A stretch of 64,000 nt of DNA. Origin: Crenothrix sp043729335 (GTDB taxonomy: Bacteria; Pseudomonadota; Gammaproteobacteria; Methylococcales; Methylomonadaceae). The stretch spans positions 1 to 64,000 of the forward strand of contig NZ_JAYTLQ010000050.1 of NCBI RefSeq assembly GCF_043729335.1, read 5' to 3'. The notes beneath the pieces were generated by a model that worked only from the letters and a program-made list of their open reading frames with translations, did not search any database and had not been told where the DNA came from. The position numbers and the translations under genes are program-made. Below are positions 17,417 to 26,927 of this stretch, piece after piece; the stretch's first letter is position 1; the number at the start of each line of letters is the position of its first letter.

Positions 17417-19902
17417 GCCGTTTTAATCTGGCTCTGCGGCTGTTATGGCGTGATAGCCGTTCTGGAGAATTAACCATTTTGGTATTGGCATTAATCATTG
17501 CTGTCACCAGCTCAACGGCTATATCTGTGTTTGCAGACCGGTTGCAACGCACGATGACCGAGCAAACTGCCGATTTTCTGGCTGCCGATCTGGTCATCAC
17601 CAGTCCTGAACTACAGCCTGCTAACTGGCTGGCAAAGGCCAAAGAACTAAAGCTGGATAACGCTCAAACCACAGAATTTTCCAGTGTGTTGATTGAAAAT
17701 GACGAGATGTTATTGGCCAGCATCAAAGCCGTCAGCAAGGCTTATCCTTTGCGAGGCTATTTAAAAGTAACCGGCTCAGATTATTTACAGGAACAGACCG
17801 TACATCAAGGCCCTAAACTGGGCAGCGCCTGGGTTGAAAAACGGGTATTGTCCGCGTTAAAACTAAAGCTTGGCGATGCGTTAACTGTCGGTGAAAAAAA
17901 ACTGATCGTCAGCCAGATTTTGACTTACGAAACCGACAAACAAGGTGATTTTTACAGCTTTTCACCGCGCGTGATGATGAATGATGCCGATCTACACGCT
18001 ACCGGCATCATACAACCGGGTAGCCACGTGCATTATTTTTTTCAATACCGTGGTGATTCCAAGGCGTTGCTTGAATTTAACCGCTGGCTGAAACCGCAGT
18101 TAAATCCTTCTCAGCGTATTTTGGATATTCATAACGACCGCCCTGAATTGGGATCGGCACTTAGCAGGGCTGAGCGTTATCTGGGTTTATCAAGTATTGT
18201 CGTTATCTTGATTTCTGGTGTAGCTATAGCCATGGCCACGCGCCGCTATACCGAACGGCATTTTAATGCCACCGCCATACTGCGCTGTTTAGGCATAAAA
18301 CAAAGTGAAATTCTTTGGCTTTACGGCTGCCAATTTATGTTTTTAGGTTTAGTGGCCAGTAGTATCGGTTGTTTACTGGGCTGGATTGCCCAGCAAGGCT
18401 TGTTTTATTTGTTACGCTCATTGTTACCGCAACAAGGGGCTAATCCTAGTTGGCTGGCGGTATTTTTTGGGTTTATTATCGGCATAGCGGTATTATTGGC
18501 GTTTGCTTTACCGCCGTTATTACGGTTAAAACAAGTTTCCCCACTTAGGGTTTTGCGCCGCGAACTGGAACCGTTACCTACCAGCGCGTGGTTGGTTTAC
18601 GGCTTGGCACTGGCTATTATTGGCTTATTACTGGAACGTTATACGCACGATCTTAAAATGACTGCAACCATACTCGGTGTGGGATTAATAACTTTGGTGC
18701 TATTAGGCTTGCTGGTTTATGGGATATTAAAATTAGCAGCCAAATTATTACCGCAGATGAGTTTGATCTGGCGCTTTGGTCTGCAAGGTATACTCAGGAA
18801 TACGCAGGCCAGTGTCAGCCAGATATTGGCTTTTAGCATTACGCTGGTGGCGATGGTATTAAGCTTTACCGTGCGTACCGATTTGATCGATAACTGGGAA
18901 AAACAATTGCCAGAAAACGCAGCTAACCATTTTGCACTGAATATTTTTCCAGAGCAGCAAACGGCGTTCCAGCAGGACATGCTGAAAAATGGTATTCAGC
19001 ACAGCCAGTTTTATCCGGTCATTAAAGGCCGTCTGGTAGAAATTAATAATACGCCTGTACAACAAGTGGTCAGTAAAGATTCACAAGGCGACAATGCTAC
19101 CCACCGTGAGTTGAGTTTAACGTGGTCTAAAAGTTTGCCCGAAGAAAACAAGATTACTGGAGGGGAGTGGTGGCAAAATGCACAGCCTGGGCTAGTATCA
19201 GTAGAGCAAAAATTGGCGGATAGCCTAAAAATAAAATTGCACGATCAATTAACGTTTACGGTTGGCAGTCAGCAAATTAAAGCCACAGTGGCCAGTATCA
19301 GGGTTCTTGATTGGGATACCATGAAGCCAAATTTTTATATGGTGTTCTCACCGGGCACGCTGGATGCTTACCCCAGTACTTTTATGACCAGTTTTTATTT
19401 ACCTCAAACCCAAAAGAATGTGTTAAATACCCTGGTTAAAAAATACCCTGCTACCACTATTTTGGAAGTTGATGTTATTTTAAAGCAGTTCAAATCTATT
19501 TTGACTCAACTAACCCAGGCGATTAATTATTTGTTGTATTTTTCCTTGTTGGCCGGATTTACTGTATTGTTTGCAGCAGTGTACGCCACCTTGGATTATC
19601 GTATCCAAGAAGGTGCGATCATAAGAACCTTAGGCGCCAAGCGCTCTTTTTTGACTAAGATACATCTGATTGAATTTGGTTTGCTGGGGTTAATTGCAGG
19701 GCTGATAACGGTGGTTATCTCAGAAGTGTTGATTTACAGTTTATATTCAAAAGTGATGCACATTGATTACAGCCCGAATTATTATCTGTGGTTAATAATA
19801 CCGATTATTGGCAGTTTATGCGTGGGCTTGGCAGGCTATAGCGGCATTCGGCATGTGGTTAATCAATCGCCGGTGAGTATTTTGAGAGAGCTGTCATCAT
19901 AA
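17413..19902 (+). CDS. ybbP: FtsX-family ABC permease (YbbP-like)
   Basis: An 829-residue inner-membrane permease. It has an N-terminal hydrophobic helix (about 18-38), a periplasmic MacB-like domain, then membrane clusters near residues 255-345, 390-440 and 700-825. This doubling of the FtsX unit with about ten helices is characteristic of YbbP. Two related FtsX cores end in SPLRVLRRE and SPVSILREL, the typical C-terminal sequence after the last helix. It should form a mechanotransmission-type exporter with the upstream ATPase. Confidence 0.9.
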   Translation: MSRFNLALRLLWRDSRSGELTILVLALIIAVTSSTAISVFADRLQRTMTEQTADFLAADLVITSPELQPANWLAKAKELKLDNAQTTEFSSVLIENDEMLLASIKAVSKAYPLRGYLKVTGSDYLQEQTVHQGPKLGSAWVEKRVLSALKLKLGDALTVGEKKLIVSQILTYETDKQGDFYSFSPRVMMNDADLHATGIIQPGSHVHYFFQYRGDSKALLEFNRWLKPQLNPSQRILDIHNDRPELGSALSRAERYLGLSSIVVILISGVAIAMATRRYTERHFNATAILRCLGIKQSEILWLYGCQFMFLGLVASSIGCLLGWIAQQGLFYLLRSLLPQQGANPSWLAVFFGFIIGIAVLLAFALPPLLRLKQVSPLRVLRRELEPLPTSAWLVYGLALAIIGLLLERYTHDLKMTATILGVGLITLVLLGLLVYGILKLAAKLLPQMSLIWRFGLQGILRNTQASVSQILAFSITLVAMVLSFTVRTDLIDNWEKQLPENAANHFALNIFPEQQTAFQQDMLKNGIQHSQFYPVIKGRLVEINNTPVQQVVSKDSQGDNATHRELSLTWSKSLPEENKITGGEWWQNAQPGLVSVEQKLADSLKIKLHDQLTFTVGSQQIKATVASIRVLDWDTMKPNFYMVFSPGTLDAYPSTFMTSFYLPQTQKNVLNTLVKKYPATTILEVDVILKQFKSILTQLTQAINYLLYFSLLAGFTVLFAAVYATLDYRIQEGAIIRTLGAKRSFLTKIHLIEFGLLGLIAGLITVVISEVLIYSLYSKVMHIDYSPNYYLWLIIPIIGSLCVGLAGYSGIRHVVNQSPVSILRELSS

Positions 19903-19929
19903 AGCGACTTTTGATCCTTAATCTACTCA

Positions 19930-19957
19930 GTAGAGACGCAAGATTTCGCGTCTCTAT
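19930..19957. repeat. Palindromic repeat GTAGAGACGC/GCGTCTCTA
   Basis: A second copy of the palindrome at 2728-2756 with a changed 8-base centre (AAGATTTC), 27 bases after the YbbP stop. It may serve as a hairpin at the end of the ABC operon. Confidence 0.7.
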
Positions 19958-20048
19958 CTTGTCTGTATGCTTATTTTTAATACTACGGGCAAACGGCACA
20001 ACCGTTTTGTTATACTTCAAAGCATAAGTACCTACACAGGTTTCAAGC

Positions 20049-20087
20049 GCCTTCTCCAGCGTACCCAAAGGGCATAAAGGAGAAGGC
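20049..20087. repeat. Inverted repeat GCCTTCTCC/GGAGAAGGC around a repeat-derived spacer
   Basis: Nine-base perfect arms enclose ACCCAAAGGGCATAA, a sequence also found inside the dispersed repeats near 5755 and 56345. It lies in the 318-base gap between the ABC operon and a convergent minus-strand gene; no gene is seen in this gap. Confidence 0.55.
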
Positions 20088-20220
20088 TGGGATAAGGGAA
20101 TTTAACTTGGTGATTTTATTCTCCTCATCTCACCCTCTCCCATGTATAGACCGAACATATAAGTAAAGTTTTTCAACTATTTAATTTTATCAAATTGCCA
20201 CTATGTGAGTTACGGGAGTA

Positions 20221-20553
20221 CTAATTCGGATTTACTAAGATGCTTACTATATTGCCTCCATTAATAAAACCTTGAGCGTTGAGTGGAGGGCATGACGATG
20301 CGTCACCGGCGACTAGCACGGTTGTATTCGTGGTCGCGGCCGCCAGCGCTGTAGTAATTAACTTCGAATCTGACGTGGTGAAGTTAACCAAAGGCCCTAT
20401 CCTATTTGTTCTCACACCTACGTTTGTTGCAACAGCACCTCTTTGAAGGAATACTCCTGGAACTCCTCCTGTTGCAGTACAGAAAGCCTGAGATACTGAC
20501 GGTAGCAGAGTAAGTGTGGCGATGATCGTGAGCAGAGTAAATAACTTTTTCAT
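20221..20553 (-). CDS. Small secreted protein, unknown function
   Basis: A 110-residue protein with a clear Sec signal peptide: KK at the start, a hydrophobic core, and the likely cleavage site VSQA-F at about residue 23. The mature part is Thr/Ala/Asn-rich, small and soluble, with one Cys near each end (FCTATGG and SSCPP), suggesting a single disulfide. AAAGGAG precedes the ATG. No family recognised; it stands alone. Confidence 0.7.
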   Translation of the reverse strand: MKKLFTLLTIIATLTLLPSVSQAFCTATGGVPGVFLQRGAVATNVGVRTNRIGPLVNFTTSDSKLITTALAAATTNTTVLVAGDASSCPPLNAQGFINGGNIVSILVNPN

Positions 20554-21013
20554 TAGTTTTCTCCTTTATTGCCGAACAGGCAGCGAATTTTCTCAGCGCC
20601 CACAACAGCATGCTAATATACGATTCTGTATACCCGCCACGTCCCAGACTAACTATGATGCCGCGTCATTCTTGAATTATGCCACGCTCCAAGCGGAAGC
20701 ATGTCACTATGTGGAGGGCATGTATGCGACATTTTATAAACATTATCGTTCCAGTCTTCTAAAAAATTAGGCTCTTACTGGGTTTTGAGGGCGTGCGTTA
20801 ATCTGCATCCTAGAAATTAGTCGGACTGAGAAAGTCAGTTTACTGCAAATTCGCCCTATACCCATTATTGCTTACACTGGCATAGGTTGTATTTTCTTAT
20901 TTGCAACTATGGCCGTGACGCAGAGCGATAGGAACGGTATTTTTTGCGAGTTTCCTCATTGCATCAAAAATTCAGCTCTTTTTTCGTGCTTTTTGTAGAC
21001 AATATCTTTCCAT
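20554..21013. other. Intergenic stretch, no gene recognised
   Basis: About 460 bases. The left part must contain the promoter of the small secreted protein gene. Nothing protein-like, no hairpin followed by T residues, and no known RNA could be recognised. Confidence 0.45.
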
Positions 21014-21676
21014 CTATTTCTTAATATTCCGCTGAAACGGCACCACCGTCGATTGCGCAACCGTAGACTGAGAATGGTTAGCATAAGTATCCCAATCCGG
21101 TTTATAGTCTTCCGCCTGATTACCCCAGACAAACCAGTTAGGCCGTGGGCCTCTGGCGAATAGCTCAACAAATGGCCCAGGACTACAGGCTTCGATCAAA
21201 TCGTATTGCTCATCCGGCTTGCGGCTGTGCTCACGTTTACGGGTGGCAATAATATTTTCCTGACTACGACCTGGTTGCAAAGTACGGGCATTTTTACCGC
21301 GCACGCCAAACAAAATAATCTCGGTGACATTTCTGAAATAAAACCCCACGCCGCGCCGATCAGGTCCGCCATCCTTACGGATTTTGTACCACACCAGATT
21401 GGTCTTATAGGTAAACCCCCAATGCTCCATTACCTGCATGCCTTCTGCCAATAAAGCATTGGGTACCCACAAATACAAATGCGCGGTATCGGCAACAATC
21501 GCTTCCACAGGCAAATCTTTAATGGCTTGCAAAGCCATGGTTGGGTAGCGTTGCAAGCGCTTATGCTCCGGTGCCATTTTGCCAGTGCGGTTTTCAAACT
21601 GCCAGGGCGGATCGGCCAGAACGGTAGCAAATTTTTGCTTGCCCACCGCTTGCAACAGGTCATCAGAAGCTGTCAT
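21014..21676 (-). CDS. MT-A70 family DNA adenine methyltransferase
   Basis: A 220-residue methyltransferase of the MT-A70 fold. The catalytic DPPW motif is at residues 22-25 and is followed by the family features YLWVPNALL and NLVWYKIRKDG, and a C-terminal HSRKPDEQYDLIE. It should transfer a methyl group from S-adenosylmethionine to adenine N6. Translation is placed at the ATG at 21676, preceded by GAGGACGAG, two bases after the stop of the restriction gene. The pair forms a type II restriction-modification unit, with the nuclease gene first. Confidence 0.9.
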   Translation of the reverse strand: MTASDDLLQAVGKQKFATVLADPPWQFENRTGKMAPEHKRLQRYPTMALQAIKDLPVEAIVADTAHLYLWVPNALLAEGMQVMEHWGFTYKTNLVWYKIRKDGGPDRRGVGFYFRNVTEIILFGVRGKNARTLQPGRSQENIIATRKREHSRKPDEQYDLIEACSPGPFVELFARGPRPNWFVWGNQAEDYKPDWDTYANHSQSTVAQSTVVPFQRNIKK

Positions 21677-21678
21677 GT

Positions 21679-22269
21679 TTACTCGTCCTCTATATACAAT
21701 TTTTTGGATATCCCAATAATTAACAACGGACAACCTGCGCCACTGCCCCCTTCAATACGCGGTAACAGCTTACCGACATGGGTCGTCGATGCCCCATACG
21801 AAGCGCCACGCCCTAACGTTTTAAATATATCTTGCAATTCATCACAGCGGGTAATGATGACACCAACGCTGATCGCCCGCAGATCAAATAACAAGCGAAA
21901 ATTATTTAAATCGCGGTCAAAAAAAGGATCTTTGTTATTCCATTCGATTTCAACGGCAACACGATTTTTAAAGCAGTCGACCTTATGGGTAGGTGTGTCG
22001 ATTTTACGGTCATCGACTACCACTTGGGTTTTAAACTGCTTCTCCTGCCAGTGCAAACGGTAGAGATACGAGTCGATAAACCCTGATATTTTTGATTTAC
22101 TGCCGCCGGGGTTAGTAATCCAGCTTTTGTACAAGCGAAATTCCGATAGCACAGCAATAATATCTTGCCATTCCTGGGGGAAATCTTCTTTTAAGATGGC
22201 ACAGGCATGTTTCCATTCGTGGATTTCGTAATGCTCGCGGATAAAGTCGGGCAGTAAATTGACGCCCAT
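21679..22269 (-). CDS. BglII/BstYI-like type II restriction endonuclease
   Basis: A 196-residue protein with the core of BglII/BstYI enzymes. VDCFKNRVAVEIEWNNKDPF (about residues 98-117) supplies the acidic residues of the PD-(D/E)XK-like active site, and DRDLNNFRLLFDLRAISVGV follows as in that family. Members cleave GATC-cored sites such as AGATCT or RGATCY; the exact site cannot be read here. Its only partner is the MT-A70 methylase gene directly downstream. The gene starts one base before the HIT gene ends, so an upstream promoter may drive all three. Confidence 0.85.
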   Translation of the reverse strand: MGVNLLPDFIREHYEIHEWKHACAILKEDFPQEWQDIIAVLSEFRLYKSWITNPGGSKSKISGFIDSYLYRLHWQEKQFKTQVVVDDRKIDTPTHKVDCFKNRVAVEIEWNNKDPFFDRDLNNFRLLFDLRAISVGVIITRCDELQDIFKTLGRGASYGASTTHVGKLLPRIEGGSGAGCPLLIIGISKKLYIEDE

Positions 22270-22607
22270 TAACCGGGTGGCCAGGACAATTGCCGTCCAC
22301 CTAATACATGTAAATGCAAATGATTAACACTCTGCCCACCGTGTTGATTGCAGTTAAATACCGTTCGGTAACCTTGTTCAGAAAAGCCTTGTTGCTTAGC
22401 GATAATTGCCGCTGTTTGCAATAATCGCCCTCCCAAATTTATATCATCCAACTCATTTAAATTGGCAATATGTTGTTTGGGAATAATTAAAATATGCACG
22501 GGGGCTTGTGGGTTAAGGTCGTTAAACGCCAGTACAGCGTCATCTTCAAAAACCACGTCTGGTTTGATTTCACCAGCGGCCATTTTACAAAACAAACAAT
22601 CTGTCAT
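22269..22607 (-). CDS. hinT: Histidine triad nucleotide-binding protein (HinT)
   Basis: A 112-residue HIT protein. The N-terminus MTDCLFCKMAAGEIKP carries the C-x2-C pair common in HINT proteins, and the active-site triad is HLHLHVLGG near residue 97. HinT hydrolyses purine nucleoside phosphoramidates such as adenylylated lysine. The start at 22607 follows GAGGTAATC; five more codons are open upstream. The C-terminus is immediately followed by the restriction gene. Confidence 0.92.
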   Translation of the reverse strand: MTDCLFCKMAAGEIKPDVVFEDDAVLAFNDLNPQAPVHILIIPKQHIANLNELDDINLGGRLLQTAAIIAKQQGFSEQGYRTVFNCNQHGGQSVNHLHLHVLGGRQLSWPPG

Positions 22608-22735
22608 GATTACCTCTATCAATGAAAAGCGGCACTAGCTATTGAAATAAAACAAGGATTACCGATTTACGGATTTTTTCTTGGATAATGCCTCTGGTGT
22701 ATCAGTGTAAATCAACCGAACCTGTCATTTTTTAA

Positions 22736-23335
22736 CTATTCGATTTTACGCCGACCTTTAAACGCATGGGACAAAGTGCCGCGATCAATATATTCCAGCT
22801 CACCGCCCATAGGTACGCCCGACGCTAATCGGCTGGCCTCTACTTTATGCTTTATTGCCAGTTCATTAATAACGTAGGCGGTAGCATCACCTTCCAAGGT
22901 GGAATTTGTTGCTAGAATCAGCTCTTTCACGTCGCCTTTAGCTAGTAGATGTTCAAGCTCATCCAGACCCAATTCATCTGGGCCAATGCCGTCCAGCGGT
23001 GATAAATGCCCGTTCAAAACAAAATAATGGCCTTTGAAGAGTGTCGCCTGTTCAATCGTCCACACATCAGCGGGAGATTCCACGACACACACTGTAGTCG
23101 TATCGCGTGAGGGATCGGCGCAAATCTCACACAGAGTATTTTCAGTTAAGGTGCGGCATTGCTGGCAATGGCCAATTTCTGCCAGGGCTTTGAGTAATAT
23201 GTCGGCTAAGGCTTTAGCATTATCACGGTTACGCTGCAATAACTGAAAGGCCATACGTTGTGCCGTTTTAGGGCCTACGCCTGGTAAGCAGCATAAATGC
23301 TGAATAACATCTCTTAGCAAGCCTTTTTTTTGCAT
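22736..23335 (-). CDS. recR: Recombination mediator RecR
   Basis: A 199-residue protein of normal length. It has the helix-hairpin-helix LPGVGPKTAQRMA (about residues 17-29), the four-Cys zinc finger CQQC...CEIC (about 57-72), and the Toprim domain with VVESPADVWTIEQ and LATNSTLEGDATA. RecR works with RecO and RecF in loading RecA at gaps. It starts 2 bases after ybaB ends and closes the dnaX-ybaB-recR operon. Confidence 0.95.
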   Translation of the reverse strand: MQKKGLLRDVIQHLCCLPGVGPKTAQRMAFQLLQRNRDNAKALADILLKALAEIGHCQQCRTLTENTLCEICADPSRDTTTVCVVESPADVWTIEQATLFKGHYFVLNGHLSPLDGIGPDELGLDELEHLLAKGDVKELILATNSTLEGDATAYVINELAIKHKVEASRLASGVPMGGELEYIDRGTLSHAFKGRRKIE

Positions 23336-23337
23336 AA

Positions 23338-23661
23338 TCAGAAAGGCATTTGAAAACCGGGAGGAATGGGTAATCCTGCGGTAACTTCAGACATTTTTTC
23401 TTTTTTCATCTTGTTGACTTTATTAACGGCATCATTAATAGCAGCCGCTACCATATCTTCCAGCATATCCCGGTCTTCGCCCACTAAAGAAGGATCAATG
23501 ACCACTCTTCTGGCTTCACGTTTGCCGCTCATTGTGATTTTTACCAAACCGCCACCGGATTCACCAACGACTTGCATAGCGGCCAATTCTTCTTGGGCTT
23601 TTTTTAAATCTTCTTGCATCTTTTGGGCTTGCTGCATCAAATTACCCAAGGCATTTTTCAT
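23338..23661 (-). CDS. ybaB: YbaB/EbfC family nucleoid-associated protein
   Basis: A 107-residue DNA-binding protein with the N-terminal amphipathic helix LMQQAQKMQEDLKKAQEELA, the strand segment GGGLVKITMSG, and the C-terminal ending GLPIPPGFQMPF, all hallmarks of YbaB. It forms tweezer-like homodimers. It lies 20 bases after dnaX on the same strand. Confidence 0.95.
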   Translation of the reverse strand: MKNALGNLMQQAQKMQEDLKKAQEELAAMQVVGESGGGLVKITMSGKREARRVVIDPSLVGEDRDMLEDMVAAAINDAVNKVNKMKKEKMSEVTAGLPIPPGFQMPF

Positions 23662-23681
23662 GATTTTTTCTCCATTGAATG

Positions 23682-25349
23682 TTAGCGAGGCTCTACAGTG
23701 CCAGGTATTATCTGGGCACCAAATTGTTCTTTTAAAGCCAAAATAGTAGTATCGGTTTGGATAGCATCAACCGCTGCCTGCTGTCGATTTTCACGTTCTT
23801 TAAGATTCTGGATCGCGGGGGTGTCAATTGTGCTTTTGTTCGCATTAATTATTAATTTTAGCGGACTTCCACGATAGGATTGCAACGCTTTTAATAAAGT
23901 TTCTTCAGTACGCATACTGCGTATGCTGGTAGATCCTGAATCAATAACCAGCATACACTGCTTATCATCAATGCTTTCCAGAACACAATTATTAGCCAAT
24001 TCGCGCGTTAATCCACTCAAGCGCATGGCGGCAATCATATCTACCCAATTATCCGTTAATTGCGTAGGGGTGGATTGCATGAGCTTGACCGGCGGCTCTT
24101 GTATTTGTGCGGGTTGTTCAGTGGCTTCAGTGTATGTTGGCACACTGGGCGGTTTTATTGGTAATGGAGCGACAACTGCTGATTTAACGCCTTGGGCTTT
24201 ATGCGCCTCAAAAGGCTTTGAAGAGGGCTTGGTATGCACAGATGGACTGCCAGAAACTGTTTTCACGTTAATCGGCCTAAACGCCAACATACGCAATATT
24301 ACCATCTCAAAGCCACTGCGCGGATCAGGCGCTAAAGCTAAATCTTTTTGCCCCATTAAAGCAATCTGGTAATACAGTTGCACATCTTCAGGGCTGAATT
24401 GTGCTGCCAAGGTGCTGAGCATCTCAGTATCAAAATCGGGATCAATAGCATTAGGCAGGGTTTGCAACACAGCAATACGATGCAAACTCTGCAAAATCTG
24501 CGTTAACACATCACCGAAGTCGGGGCTCAAATCGGTAATGCTGTTGATGGTATCAAGAATAGCATTCGCATCACCAGCTGCCAATGCCGCCAGGATATCT
24601 TCTACTGGCTGCTGGGCAATCGTGCCGAGCATATCGCGCACATCATCGCTACGTACACTGCCATTGCCAAATACGATAGCTTGATCAAGTAAGCTTAAAC
24701 CATCACGCATACTGCCATCGGCGGCACGCGCCAATAGTTTTAACGCGCTATCATCTGAAGCTATGCCTTCTTGATCGAGTATATAAGTCATTTGACCAAA
24801 AATTTGTGTCGGTAGCAGTTGCTTAAGATTAAGCTGCAAACAACGCGACAACACGGTAATCGGGATTTTTTGCGGGTCAGTGGTTGCCAGCAGAAATTTG
24901 ACGTGAGCCGGGGGTTCTTCCAGCGTTTTCAGCAAGGCATTGAAACTGTGTCCAGACAGCATGTGGACTTCGTCTATTAAATAGACTTTATAACGACCAC
25001 GATTAGGCGCATATTGCACGTTATCCAGTAAATCACGGGTGTCTTCAACTTTAGTGCGGGAGGCTGCATCGACTTCAATTAAATCTAAAAATCGGCCTTC
25101 ATCAACTTCACGGCAGATTTCGCATACGCCGCAGGGATTGAAAGCCTGGAGATTTTCACAGTTGATGGCTTTGGCTAATATTCTGGCCAGTGTTGTTTTA
25201 CCGACGCCGCGCGTACCGGTAAATAAATAAGCATGATGGAGGCGGTTATGTTGCAAAGCGTTTATTAATGCTTTTACGACATGGGACTGTCCAACGAATT
25301 CAGTGAAATTATGGGGTCGCCATTTTCTGGCAAGAACCTGGTAGTTCAT
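23682..25349 (-). CDS. dnaX: DNA polymerase III subunit gamma/tau
   Basis: A 555-residue clamp-loader ATPase. Walker A GTRGVGKTT is at residues 45-53, the zinc-binding cysteines are C64, C73, C76 and C79, the Walker B end DEVHM is near 126, and the SRC motif (SRCLQ) near 168. The C-terminal third is Pro/Gln/Ala-rich followed by the tau-specific domain that binds the polymerase core. No clear frameshift signal for a short gamma form was found. It is the first gene of dnaX-ybaB-recR, and the SRP RNA gene is 36 bases upstream on the same strand. Confidence 0.95.
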   Translation of the reverse strand: MNYQVLARKWRPHNFTEFVGQSHVVKALINALQHNRLHHAYLFTGTRGVGKTTLARILAKAINCENLQAFNPCGVCEICREVDEGRFLDLIEVDAASRTKVEDTRDLLDNVQYAPNRGRYKVYLIDEVHMLSGHSFNALLKTLEEPPAHVKFLLATTDPQKIPITVLSRCLQLNLKQLLPTQIFGQMTYILDQEGIASDDSALKLLARAADGSMRDGLSLLDQAIVFGNGSVRSDDVRDMLGTIAQQPVEDILAALAAGDANAILDTINSITDLSPDFGDVLTQILQSLHRIAVLQTLPNAIDPDFDTEMLSTLAAQFSPEDVQLYYQIALMGQKDLALAPDPRSGFEMVILRMLAFRPINVKTVSGSPSVHTKPSSKPFEAHKAQGVKSAVVAPLPIKPPSVPTYTEATEQPAQIQEPPVKLMQSTPTQLTDNWVDMIAAMRLSGLTRELANNCVLESIDDKQCMLVIDSGSTSIRSMRTEETLLKALQSYRGSPLKLIINANKSTIDTPAIQNLKERENRQQAAVDAIQTDTTILALKEQFGAQIIPGTVEPR

Positions 25350-25385
25350 TGCAGGCTCGAAAGATAGTCACAAAAATTGGGCGGC

Positions 25386-25489
25386 AACCGTACCAGCCAC
25401 ATCCCGGCACACGAATCCCCTATTACCGTTGCTCCCTTCCGGACCTGGCGGAGTTCACAGGGTATCGTTGCGAGAGGACCGATACGGCT
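25386..25489 (-). ncRNA. ffs: Signal recognition particle RNA (4.5S RNA)
   Basis: The minus strand contains the universally conserved SRP RNA apical segment: CCAGGTCCGGAAGGGAGCA, with the GGAA tetraloop and the asymmetric loop that bind Ffh, followed by GTGTGCCGGGATG as in E. coli 4.5S RNA. The outer ends (GCCGTATC... and ...GGTACGGT) can pair to close the hairpin. The gene precedes dnaX on the same strand, a common gammaproteobacterial position. End coordinates are estimated from the pairing and may be off by a few bases. Confidence 0.93.
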
Positions 25490-25490
25490 A

Positions 25491-25863
25491 CCATTAATTC
25501 AGCGCTATTGGCTAAAGGAAGCTATTATCGTTTAATACACTGAATAATACAAGGCCAAGACTGCGTCAAGGCGTTATATAAATCTGCCATAACCCACCAA
25601 AAACTTGAAAACTTACCGATTTTAAACGATTTATTTTAACAATGGGTACATGGATTTTTTTTAAAAAATGCGTAATGTTTTATCTTTATACTTTAATTGT
25701 ACTGTGCAAAAAACGCGTTACTCAGTTTATTAAAGCACGCTACAGAGTTTGATCTTTTAATACGGTGCACGATGCAAGTGGGTAGTCATGTTATGATTTC
25801 GAACTAAGCCATTTAAAATGTGTAACGTTTAAACAGGTCGTTTTTGCAACCCAAGAAAAGCCA
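25491..25863. other. Divergent intergenic region between ffs and the YheT hydrolase gene
   Basis: About 370 AT-rich bases between genes reading away from each other; it should carry the ffs-dnaX promoter and that of the hydrolase. No additional gene, hairpin or repeat was recognised. Confidence 0.45.
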
Positions 25864-26886
25864 ATGCCATTAGTTAAAACTACATTTAAGCCTGCGTGGT
25901 GGTGTCGTAATGCCCATTTACAAACCATTTATGGGGCATTGTTACGACAAACACCCGCTATAAAAGCAATCCGAAGAGAACGCCTTATTACCCCGGATCA
26001 TGATTTTATCGACATTGATTGGGTTGGCGAAGGCAACCGACCATTAATCATTCTTATTCATGGCTTATCGGGTAGTGCAAAATCTTGTTATATTGTCGGT
26101 TTGCAGCATGCACTGTTCCAGCAAGGCTTCCGTACTGTGGCAATAAATTTTCGTGGATGCAGCGGTGAATCTAACCGAACTGCGCGCTGCTACCATTCCG
26201 GCGAAACTGAAGATATTCATTTTCTTTATCAAACACTGCGTGAGCGAGAACCCAGTACGGCAATCGGCGCTGTAGGTTTTTCCCTGGGCGGCAATGTGCT
26301 GCTAAAATGGTTGGGAGAACAAGGGGATAAGCTTACTTTATTTGCCGCAGTTGCTGTTTCCATTCCGTTAGTATTAAGTGTTTGTGCCACCAAGCTTGAT
26401 AAGGGTTTTTCAAGGTTTTACTGCGCTTATTTATTGCGTGAATTAAAAAATTATGTGCGCAAGAAACAACGGCACTTGGAACAAATAGGCCAAGCTGGTG
26501 AGGCTGATAAAATAAAACACCTGGGTAATCTGTCTAACATTACTTCATTTTGGCACTATGATGATCGTGTTGTCGCCCCTTTACACGGCTTTAAAAATGT
26601 AGACGATTATTATCAGCGTTCCAGTTCGCGACAATTCCTTAAATCGATTACCTTACCCACATTAATTATTCAATCTGCAGATGATCCTTTTATGACCCAA
26701 GCCGTTTTGCCGGATGTGAATGAGTTATCAATAAGTATTGATTTGGAAATAACGCAAAGGGGAGGGCATGTGGGGTTTATTTCCGGTAATAATCCTTTTA
26801 AACCCGTGTATTGGTTAGACCAGCGAATTCCAGATTTTTTGAGTGCCGGTTTGAAAGACTCGGACAATCACCTTATAGGTCAGTGA
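25864..26886 (+). CDS. YheT family alpha/beta hydrolase
   Basis: A 340-residue alpha/beta hydrolase. The oxyanion segment LIHGLSGSAKS, the NFRGCSGESNR turn typical of YheT, and the nucleophile elbow GFSLGGN (about residue 140) are present. The acid and base residues are probably in SADDPFM and GGHVGF. Bacterial YheT is related to ABHD1/3 phospholipases and embryogenesis-associated EMB8 proteins; its substrate is not established. Full-length compared with E. coli YheT (340). Confidence 0.9.
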   Translation: MPLVKTTFKPAWWCRNAHLQTIYGALLRQTPAIKAIRRERLITPDHDFIDIDWVGEGNRPLIILIHGLSGSAKSCYIVGLQHALFQQGFRTVAINFRGCSGESNRTARCYHSGETEDIHFLYQTLREREPSTAIGAVGFSLGGNVLLKWLGEQGDKLTLFAAVAVSIPLVLSVCATKLDKGFSRFYCAYLLRELKNYVRKKQRHLEQIGQAGEADKIKHLGNLSNITSFWHYDDRVVAPLHGFKNVDDYYQRSSSRQFLKSITLPTLIIQSADDPFMTQAVLPDVNELSISIDLEITQRGGHVGFISGNNPFKPVYWLDQRIPDFLSAGLKDSDNHLIGQ

Positions 26887-26927
26887 GTGCAATAAATTGC
26901 AAAAACAAACTACACGGGAGCAATTCT

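Noticed and set aside
23682..25349. Programmed -1 frameshift in dnaX producing a gamma form
   Set aside because: No A AAA AAG-type slippery sequence with a following hairpin could be found by eye in the expected region.
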